Positions 58,465 through 64,000 of a stretch of DNA of 64,000 nt are shown here, piece after piece. The notes beneath the pieces are model-generated. The model saw only the letters and a list, made by a program, of their open reading frames with translations, was not told where the DNA came from and made no database searches. The position numbers and the translations under genes are program-made. The stretch is from Phycisphaeraceae bacterium (GTDB lineage: Bacteria > Planctomycetota > Phycisphaerae > Phycisphaerales > Phycisphaeraceae): NCBI GenBank assembly GCA_029260615.1, contig JAJDCX010000033.1, positions 1 to 64,000 of the forward strand, written 5' to 3'. Position 1 is the first letter of the stretch, and each line of letters starts with the position of its first letter.

Positions 58465-58499
58465 AGGCTACTAGCTAAATGCTAATAGCTGACGGCCTC
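58465..58499. repeat. Heptamer array at the rpsS end
   Basis: Five 7-mers: AGGCTAC, TAGCTAA, ATGCTAA, TAGCTGA, CGGCCTC. It ends 2 nt from the rpsS stop. Can pair with the array 33 nt away to form a spacer hairpin. Confidence 0.85.
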
Positions 58500-58500
58500 T

Positions 58501-58788
58501 TTACCTCGCACCCGCACGCTGCGCCTTGGTCCCTGTGGTGTGAGCCCTGAATATCCGTGTCGGGCTGAACTCGCCGAGCTTGTGCCCGACCATGTCTTCC
58601 GTCACGAACACGGTGTGGAACAGCTTGCCGTTGTGCACCATGAATGTGTGCCCGACAAACTCGGGGACAATCGTGCAGGACCGCGCCCAGGTCTTGATCG
58701 GATCGTGCCGACCCATCTGGTTGAGCTTCTCAACCTTACGGTAGAGCTTGAAGTCGACAAACGGGCCTTTTTTCAGTGATCGTGACAT
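58501..58788 (-). CDS. rpsS: 30S ribosomal protein S19
   Basis: A 95-residue S19: [40 protein letters not shown] and [19 protein letters not shown]. It contacts S13 and the tRNA head region. Heptamer arrays flank the gene on both sides. Confidence 0.97.
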   Translation of the reverse strand: MSRSLKKGPFVDFKLYRKVEKLNQMGRHDPIKTWARSCTIVPEFVGHTFMVHNGKLFHTVFVTEDMVGHKLGEFSPTRIFRAHTTGTKAQRAGAR

Positions 58789-58798
58789 ACGTTCTTGC

Positions 58799-58826
58799 CT
58801 TTAGCTATTAGCTCTTAGCTGGTAGC
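58799..58826. repeat. Heptamer array next to the rpsS start
   Basis: Four 7-mers: CTTTAGC, TATTAGC, TCTTAGC, TGGTAGC, directly upstream of rpsS. Confidence 0.85.
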
Positions 58827-58858
58827 TTTTTCCGTTCTCGTGTCCGTCCGTTCCTCAC

Positions 58859-58886
58859 AAGCTATCAGCTAACAGCCAATAGCCAT
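58859..58886. repeat. Heptamer array at the rplB end
   Basis: Four 7-mers: AAGCTAT, CAGCTAA, CAGCCAA, TAGCCAT. Opposite polarity to the 58799 array in the same spacer; 7 nt from the rplB stop. Confidence 0.82.
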
Positions 58887-58892
58887 TCGTTC

Positions 58893-59750
58893 CTACTGCA
58901 ACTTAAGCTGCCCGTACCGCTTGGATACACGGCGTCGGATAATTAGTTTGTTCGAAGCCTTGCCGCGGGTACGCGTCCGGCCGCCCTTGGAAGGAACACC
59001 GGTCTTCGACGCGGGGGGGCGGTTGCCCTTACTACGACCGTCACCACCACCCAACGGGTGATCGTGGTGGTTCTTCGCCACACCACGGACGTGCGGCCGG
59101 CGTCCCATGTGACGGGCCCGACCCGCCTTACCAATCACCACGCGGTTGTGGTCGGTGTTCCCAACCTGCCCGATCGTGGCCCGGCAGTCCAGCGAGACCC
59201 GGCGGATTTCACCGGATGGGAAGACCAACGTCGCCCACTCGCCCTCTTTATTTGTCAGCCTGGCGTAGCTGCCAGCGGATCGGCAGACCTGCCCGCCGCG
59301 GCCCGCTACCAGCTCGATGTTGTGCAGGTTCAGACCGGCAGGGATCCCACGCAAAGGCATGTTGTTCCCAGCCTTGGGCTCAACCTTCTCATTACTTGAG
59401 ATGACCGTGTCCCCGTCCGTCAGCTTCAACGGAGCAATGATGTACCGGCGGTCGCCGTCTTCATACTCCACCAAAGCGATGTTGCACGAACGGTTCGGGT
59501 CGTATTCGATCCCGATCACCTTCGCCTGCATGTCGTCCTTGCCACGCTTGAAGTCGATCCTGCGGTAGCGCTGCTTGGCACCGCCGCCGCGGCTCTGCAC
59601 GGTGATCTTGCCGTGGTGGTTGCGCCCACCGTTCTTGGTCTTCTTCTCAAGCAACGACTTCTCGGGACGCTTCTTGGTCACCTCGGAGTAGAGATTGACC
59701 GAGGCGTTACGCCGGCCGTTGGTTGTCTTTTTGTATATTCGAATGGCCAT
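58893..59750 (-). CDS. rplB: 50S ribosomal protein L2
   Basis: A 285-residue L2: [40 protein letters not shown] and [20 protein letters not shown]. In most bacteria the last motif reads DHPHGGGEG; the essential first His is kept while the second His is Leu here. L2 is needed for peptidyl-transferase centre assembly. Standard place between rplW and rpsS. Confidence 0.97.
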   Translation of the reverse strand: MAIRIYKKTTNGRRNASVNLYSEVTKKRPEKSLLEKKTKNGGRNHHGKITVQSRGGGAKQRYRRIDFKRGKDDMQAKVIGIEYDPNRSCNIALVEYEDGDRRYIIAPLKLTDGDTVISSNEKVEPKAGNNMPLRGIPAGLNLHNIELVAGRGGQVCRSAGSYARLTNKEGEWATLVFPSGEIRRVSLDCRATIGQVGNTDHNRVVIGKAGRARHMGRRPHVRGVAKNHHDHPLGGGDGRSKGNRPPASKTGVPSKGGRTRTRGKASNKLIIRRRVSKRYGQLKLQ

Positions 59751-59798
59751 GTCTTATCTCACATAGCCCGACCATCTTGGCCGGGTCGTATTCTTTAT

Positions 59799-60077
59799 TT
59801 AGAACAAATCGATCCTGTCGTCACCGGCAAGCAGCACCGTGGCACGCTTCCAGTTGGACGTCTTAGCCGGACCGAACTTCGTACGAAAATACTGGCCCTT
59901 ACGGATCTGCGTGCAGACCTTCGCGACCTTCACGCCGTAGATCTTCTCGATCGCCGCCTTGATCTGAGGCTTGCGGGCTCGCATATTGACCTCAAAACAG
60001 TACCGGTTGCGCGACTCGGTTTCCCAAGCACTCTTCTCGGTAACCAGTGGCTTCTTAATGACGGTGGTAGGTTCCAT
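59799..60077 (-). CDS. rplW: 50S ribosomal protein L23
   Basis: A 92-residue L23: TVIKKPLVTEKSAWETESRN, MRARKPQIKAAIEKIYGVKV. It docks SRP and trigger factor at the exit tunnel. Its ATG shares one base with the rplD stop (TAATG). Confidence 0.97.
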   Translation of the reverse strand: MEPTTVIKKPLVTEKSAWETESRNRYCFEVNMRARKPQIKAAIEKIYGVKVAKVCTQIRKGQYFRTKFGPAKTSNWKRATVLLAGDDRIDLF

Positions 60078-60739
60078 TATTTGGACGCCTCCTGTTTGGC
60101 CTTCGCCAGTGCATCGCTAGTCACCCGGCCCAGGTACGCCTCGAAGGCTTCCTTGTCCACCAGCAGGTACCTATGGTTCAACAGATCGAACGCGTTGAGG
60201 CGGTCGATCTGAGTGACGTTGACGTTTTCGAGATTCCGGGCAGAAGAGGCTTCGTGGCCGGATACGTTAGGAAGGGCGACCAGGCAGGTACGGTCGATTT
60301 TTAGCGATGAAAGCAGGGTCTGGAAGTTTCTGGTGTTGGGCTTGTCGTAGTCCAACTTATCGACAATCTTGATCTCGCCGTCGATCGCTTTAGCCAGGAC
60401 GGCATTACGATTAGCCAGGCGGCGCATCTTCGTGGGCATGTCCTGTCGCCAGGAATGCGGACGCTTGGCAAAGCCGTGCCCGCCGTGCCGCATGATGTTT
60501 GTCCCCGCCGCACCGCGCCGGGCGTTACCCGTACCCTTCTGCTTATACAGCTTGCGGGTCGAGTAGGCGGTGTCAGCACGACTCCTCGTCCGGGCCGAGC
60601 CCTGACGACGGTTGGCGTGGTAACGGACATACGCCTGCTTCAAAAGCGCGGGGCGGACCTCGCCGCCGAGCTTCTGCTCGTCGACCTGGATCGTCCCGAC
60701 TTCTTCGCCGGCCTGATTGTGTACTGTGATATCGATCAT
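60077..60739 (-). CDS. rplD: 50S ribosomal protein L4
   Basis: A 220-residue L4 with the extended loop GTGNARRGAAGTNIMRHGGH and FAKRPHSWRQDMPTKMRRLA. In E. coli L4 also represses its own operon. The 178-nt spacer before it, after rplC, is long and rich in self-complementary stretches. Confidence 0.96.
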   Translation of the reverse strand: MIDITVHNQAGEEVGTIQVDEQKLGGEVRPALLKQAYVRYHANRRQGSARTRSRADTAYSTRKLYKQKGTGNARRGAAGTNIMRHGGHGFAKRPHSWRQDMPTKMRRLANRNAVLAKAIDGEIKIVDKLDYDKPNTRNFQTLLSSLKIDRTCLVALPNVSGHEASSARNLENVNVTQIDRLNAFDLLNHRYLLVDKEAFEAYLGRVTSDALAKAKQEASK

Positions 60740-60917
60740 CTTAGGTCACCTACGGTCCCACTAGGGGATGCGTGTGTTTCGCCGCCTGGGCATTGGCCCA
60801 CAACTGGGCCCGATCGGGATGCCCCACGACTCGGCTGTTAAACCGAATTGTTGTGGCGTGGTAGTTTCTTTTAGGTGCCGCTTGCTATTAACTAGCTCGC
60901 GGCCCCAACCAGACTTT
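60740..60917 (-). other. Structured rplC-rplD spacer
   Basis: A 178-nt spacer without a gene. On the minus strand it contains GGCCCA-GTTG-TGGGCC, CCCGATCGGG and CGG-N7-CCG symmetric elements. It could fold into a multi-stem RNA in front of rplD. No match to a named leader was recognised. Confidence 0.4.
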
Positions 60918-61604
60918 CTACGCCTTGGCGGTCTTTGCCTTTCCCTTGTAGAGGCGTACCGCCTCACGAATCACCAACAAGCCCTTGTTCGCTCCGGGCA
61001 CAGGGCCCTTCACCAGCAAGAGGTTCTTTTCTTTATCTATCCCGACGATCGGCAGGCTCCGAACAGTCACCCGTTCATTACCCATCCGCCCGCCCATCCG
61101 GATGCCCTTCTTAGGCTTGCCGGTACCCAGGTTCGAGCTGCGGCCACTGATCGAGCCCGGCGAACGGTGCTTCCGCTCCACGCCGTGCGTCGCCAACTGG
61201 CCCTTAAAGCCGTAACGCTTCATCACACCAGCCGTGCCCTTGCCCTTGCTGGTGCCGATGACGTCAACGAACTTGATCTCGTCGAACACCTCGACAGTCA
61301 ACTCTTGACCCAGATCGTAAGAAGCCGCTTCGCCATCAGCCAAACGAACTTCTCGGTGACGACGCTTGGGGGACAGGCCCGCCTTGGCATCGTGCCCGAT
61401 CACGGGGTACGTCGAATTACGCCCTTTAACATCCTCAAAAGCGAGTTGGATCGCTTCGTAGCCGTCAGTCTCGGACGTCTTGACCTGGCTCACAAAACAA
61501 GGCCCGACCTGAATAACGGTGACCGGGATGTTGTTCCCATCGTCGTCGTACAGCCGAGTCATGCCGATTTTTTTACCTAGGATCGCTGCGGTCATCGTCT
61601 TCAT
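60918..61604 (-). CDS. rplC: 50S ribosomal protein L3
   Basis: A 228-residue L3: AAILGKKIGMTRLYDDDGNN, VDVIGTSKGKGTAGVMKRYG and GKPKKGIRMGGRMGNERVTV, whose extended loop reaches the peptidyl-transferase centre. It follows rpsJ by 128 nt; the spacer has a GGCGGG-N7-CCCGCC hairpin (61698-61716). Confidence 0.97.
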   Translation of the reverse strand: MKTMTAAILGKKIGMTRLYDDDGNNIPVTVIQVGPCFVSQVKTSETDGYEAIQLAFEDVKGRNSTYPVIGHDAKAGLSPKRRHREVRLADGEAASYDLGQELTVEVFDEIKFVDVIGTSKGKGTAGVMKRYGFKGQLATHGVERKHRSPGSISGRSSNLGTGKPKKGIRMGGRMGNERVTVRSLPIVGIDKEKNLLLVKGPVPGANKGLLVIREAVRLYKGKAKTAKA

Positions 61605-61732
61605 CTCCGAGGGGGCAAACGTGTTGCGGATCGTGGCTCTTTTCGCCAGAGGATCACGCCCCTGTTTTGATCATTCCAGTTTCTATCTAACAAACAGGCG
61701 GGACTCTTGCCCGCCACATGCGTGCCTTTAAG

Positions 61733-62041
61733 CTACGCCTTGATCTTCACAAATACGCCGGCCGGGACGACCAGGCGGTTCAGCGCCTCAACCGTTCGGG
61801 CGTTGGGCTCAATAATGTCGATGATCCGCTTGTGCGTTCGGATCTCGAACTGATCACGGCTCTTCTTATTGACGTGCGGACTACGCAGCACGGTGTACCG
61901 CTCCACACGAGTCGGCAGCGGAACCGGACCCGCAACCTTCGCGTTGGTCCGCTTGGCGTGGTCCACGATCTCACGAGCCGAGGCGTCCAACGCCTGGTGA
62001 TCGTAAGCTTCCATCCTGATTCGGATCTTCGTTGCTGCCAT
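61733..62041 (-). CDS. rpsJ: 30S ribosomal protein S10
   Basis: A 102-residue S10/Nus[41 protein letters not shown] and [20 protein letters not shown]. It is also NusE in antitermination. It is the first gene of the cluster, about 70 nt after a good promoter; no tuf gene precedes it. Confidence 0.97.
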   Translation of the reverse strand: MAATKIRIRMEAYDHQALDASAREIVDHAKRTNAKVAGPVPLPTRVERYTVLRSPHVNKKSRDQFEIRTHKRIIDIIEPNARTVEALNRLVVPAGVFVKIKA

Positions 62042-62116
62042 CGACTGCTAGCCTCTACTCTTGCGTTACTTACGCACAAACACCCGCCACGAACGGCGCG
62101 ACGGGATGAGCCGAGT

Positions 62117-62144
62117 AGTGTAACCACCCTCAAGGGGTTGTCAA
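62117..62144 (-). promoter_or_regulatory. Predicted promoter of the S10-spc-alpha cluster
   Basis: Minus-strand TTGACA (62144-62139), 16-nt spacer, TACACT (62122-62117). Start near 62110 and leader about 70 nt to rpsJ. An ACCCT/AGGGGT inverted element lies in the spacer. Confidence 0.7.
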
Positions 62145-62296
62145 TTCCAGTAGTTTATGAACCCCCAAAAATAATCGGATGGCCGCATCGATGGCTTCCC
62201 ATTGAACCCGCCCGCGAATCCAGCCCTCCCCCAGACAAGCCCAACCGCCTCCCATCACGCCAGACCTTTAAAGCGCAAACACTTTACCTGTAAGAC

Positions 62297-62701
62297 TTAA
62301 AGATCTCGGCTCGCCTCTTCAAGCACCTGTTCATCCACAAAGATTGGCACGTCCTGGGCTACACCCAGCGCGATCGCATCGCTGGGCCGAGAGTCGATAT
62401 CGACCAGCTCGTTATCCCCACGACGCAGAACCAGCCGGGCATAAAAAGTGCTTTTCTTAAGATCGCAGATCAGGATTTTCTCCAGCTCCGCGTCCAGCCC
62501 CTCGATCACGCTCGCCAGCAGCTCGTGAGTCAGGGGCCTGGGCGGCAACTGCCCCATCAGCCGCCGCTCGATCGCCGCCGCCTCGTTTAGGCCTATAACG
62601 ATAGGAAAAACCCGCTCGCCTTCGACCTCACGCAGCTCGACGATGTGCATATCGTCGGTCTCACGGATCAGTATCCGCGATAGTTCCATCCGAACCGCCA
62701 T
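62297..62701 (-). CDS. Bifunctional nuclease (BFN/DUF151) family protein
   Basis: A 134-residue protein from the ATG preceded by AAGGAG; an in-frame ORF extends 31 codons further upstream but lacks family similarity. It shows the BFN pattern ILIRETDDMHIVELREVEGE, FPIVIGLNEAAAIERRL and VDIDSRPSDAIALGVAQDVPIFV. Members of this family have been described as nucleases or metal-independent binding domains; the precise role here is unclear. It lies between rpsJ and a sulfatase on the same strand. Confidence 0.88.
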   Translation of the reverse strand: MAVRMELSRILIRETDDMHIVELREVEGERVFPIVIGLNEAAAIERRLMGQLPPRPLTHELLASVIEGLDAELEKILICDLKKSTFYARLVLRRGDNELVDIDSRPSDAIALGVAQDVPIFVDEQVLEEASRDL

Positions 62702-62806
62702 CTGTGCCGCTCCTTCCCGGATCTTCTTATTCACTCGTATCCCAGGCAATAAGCCCTGACGCCCATACTCAAAACCACCCGCAAACGCCCCCAATTCTGC
62801 TACCCC

Positions 62807-64000
62807 CTACTTCTCCCGACTTGCCGCCTCCGGCCGAAGCACCCAACGGAAAGACCCATCCTCCACCACTACTTTCAAGTCCTTCATCTGTACCCCCCCC
62901 TTGACGACCGTTCCGGGCAAATGTTTCTTCATGCCAGCCAGCACACCCGCATACTCGGGATCACCCGCGAGATTGTGCCACTCTTCGGGGTCACGCGCCT
63001 CATCATATAACTCTTCCTCGCCCCCGACATACCACGAGTACCGCCATTGCCGTGAACGTACAGAAATATTAGGCTTCCTAAGGCTCTTCTTCTTATCTCC
63101 CGGGTGCTGCCACGTCGTAATGATATGCCGGTCATCCTCCCGCGACGGGTCTTTAAGTAGACCCACCAGGCTCCGCCCATCCAGCGTGTCTCGGACCGGC
63201 ACCCCACACAGATCGATGAGTGTCGGATACAAATCAACCAGGCTCACCGGCGTCCCGCTACGCCCCCCCCCCGCTATCCCAGGGCCCGCGATAATCACCG
63301 GCACATGCGTTGCTCGCTCCCAAAGAGTCTTCTTCCCCCAGTGCTTCTTCTCACCCAAGTGATACCCGTTGTCGCTCCAAAAAACGACTACCGTGTTGTC
63401 CCCGTACTCACTACTTTCCAACGCATCAAGAATCCTCCCGATCTGCGCATCTGCATATGAAAGCGAAGCCAGGTATCCCCGCACATACCCACCCCACTCG
63501 TCATGCTTGACGACCGAATCATAGTGCCCCTTCGCCCGCTGCTCACGCAGGTTACGGACCCGCTTGGGCAGATCCTCAAGGTCACCTTCCAAAACACGCG
63601 GGAGCGTGATTTCACCTTCAGGATAGAGGTCGTAGTAGTGTTGCGGAGCGTAGTTAGGCTTGTGCGGGCTATACAAACCAACCGCCAGCATAAACGGCTT
63701 GTCATGCGTCTGCCCTAGAAAATCAACCGCCCAACCCGTGACCAGGCTATCAGCCACCAGCGCTTCGAGCCTGTCATCAAAGGCATAAAAGTCAAACCGC
63801 CCGGCCCGCGATTCCTTCGCCGTCTCCGTAAACGCCATCTGGTTGCGGTCTGCCCCCAGCACCTCCGCGTAGTTGCCCGGATAGTCCATCCCCCCCGCAC
63901 GCGCCGCCGCCCCCTCTTTCCAGTGGTAATACTCATCAAACATGGACGGCGCGATATTCCCACCCGTCTGGTGAAACACCTTCCCACCACCATGCACGGA
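62807..64000 (-). CDS. Sulfatase, iduronate-2-sulfatase-like; N-terminus beyond the right edge
   Basis: About 397 residues of the C-terminal two-thirds of an arylsulfatase-family enzyme. The frame continues past the right edge, so the Cys-type formylglycine motif (CxPSR) lies outside. Visible family motifs are GKVFHQTGGN, LAVGLYSPHKPNYAPQHYYD, FWSDNGYHLGEKKHWGKKTLW and LVDLYPTLIDLCGVP, as in iduronate-2-sulfatase-like enzymes. Such sulfatases are expanded in marine planctomycetes for breakdown of sulfated polysaccharides. A signal peptide cannot be judged. Confidence 0.9.
   Translation of the reverse strand, partial: SVHGGGKVFHQTGGNIAPSMFDEYYHWKEGAAARAGGMDYPGNYAEVLGADRNQMAFTETAKESRAGRFDFYAFDDRLEALVADSLVTGWAVDFLGQTHDKPFMLAVGLYSPHKPNYAPQHYYDLYPEGEITLPRVLEGDLEDLPKRVRNLREQRAKGHYDSVVKHDEWGGYVRGYLASLSYADAQIGRILDALESSEYGDNTVVVFWSDNGYHLGEKKHWGKKTLWERATHVPVIIAGPGIAGGGRSGTPVSLVDLYPTLIDLCGVPVRDTLDGRSLVGLLKDPSREDDRHIITTWQHPGDKKKSLRKPNISVRSRQWRYSWYVGGEEELYDEARDPEEWHNLAGDPEYAGVLAGMKKHLPGTVVKGGVQMKDLKVVVEDGSFRWVLRPEAASREK

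Noticed and set aside
29029..58886. Heptamer arrays as a CRISPR array
   Set aside because: Units are 7 bp with no spacers and occur in many separate gene gaps; nothing resembling 25-40 bp repeats with spacers was found.
61698..61716. GGCGGG/CCCGCC hairpin between rpsJ and rplC as a terminator
   Set aside because: Followed by a broken TGTTTGTT only, and the essential downstream cluster must be transcribed; attenuation cannot be shown.

Overview
The window reads as a chromosomal segment of a GC-rich bacterium, most likely a planctomycete of the Phycisphaerae type. This is inference from gene content and style, not a database match. The signs are a sulfatase, an ECF sigma factor with a membrane partner, FolE2, heptose-LPS genes, a ribosomal cluster with several usual members missing, and weak or absent Shine-Dalgarno sites before many genes. 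Almost all genes have clear homologs. No rRNA, tRNA, CRISPR array or intact transposon was seen.

Layout. 1-5.2 kb: a partial UbiD-family decarboxylase, a Tat-exported phosphoesterase, proC-tyrA and accA. 5.2-8.7 kb: a visibly AT-richer two-gene insert (a TIR-domain protein plus a small membrane protein), an ABM-fold monooxygenase flanked by repeated sequences, and two lipoproteins. 8.8-14.5 kb: a TPR membrane protein, an RluA-family synthase, a cobalamin adenosyltransferase and an hsp20-lon pair. 14.6-24.3 kb: folE2, an MFS-acyltransferase fusion, a TIM-barrel isomerase, an NfeD-like protein, an orphan fliN, trpE, a membrane-embedded P-loop ATPase, and a TorF-like porin behind a perfect sigma-54 promoter motif.

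24.3-30.6 kb, all on the minus strand: a cluster under a complete SAM-I riboswitch with its promoter and terminator. In transcription order it holds a threonine-synthase-like enzyme, a MoaD/ThiS sulfur carrier, a NIL-domain protein, a GNAT, a ThiF/MoeB-type activating enzyme, two DinB-fold proteins and a cysteine-desulfurase-family enzyme. Together these look like a SAM-repressed, protein-thiocarboxylate sulfur-transfer pathway, probably feeding homocysteine/methionine. I rate this the best candidate for an undescribed system here.

30.7-45.4 kb: a BrnT/BrnA toxin-antitoxin pair, a small membrane protein, rpsL-rpsG without fusA/tuf, LPS genes (a GT4 glycosyltransferase, waaF, and gmhB fused to a membrane tail), gmk, pyrR-pyrB, a large lipoprotein, holA, an ECF sigma/anti-sigma-like pair, mgtE and surE. 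Many of these operons start with a -10 box 6-7 nt before the start codon, which suggests leaderless mRNAs.

45.5-62.1 kb: the S10-spc-alpha ribosomal super-cluster, rpsJ to rplQ, with secY, map, infA, rpmJ and rpoA. rpmD, adk and rpsD are absent. Several of its spacers contain heptanucleotide repeat arrays. 62.3-64 kb: a BFN/DUF151 protein and the C-terminal part of a sulfatase.

Two sequence-level themes run across the window. One is the intergenic 7-bp arrays built on TTAGC/GCTAA. The other is in-frame, Gly/Pro-rich surface-loop insertions in core enzymes, made of about 12-bp units with a CCCCGGA(A/G)T-type core in either orientation.
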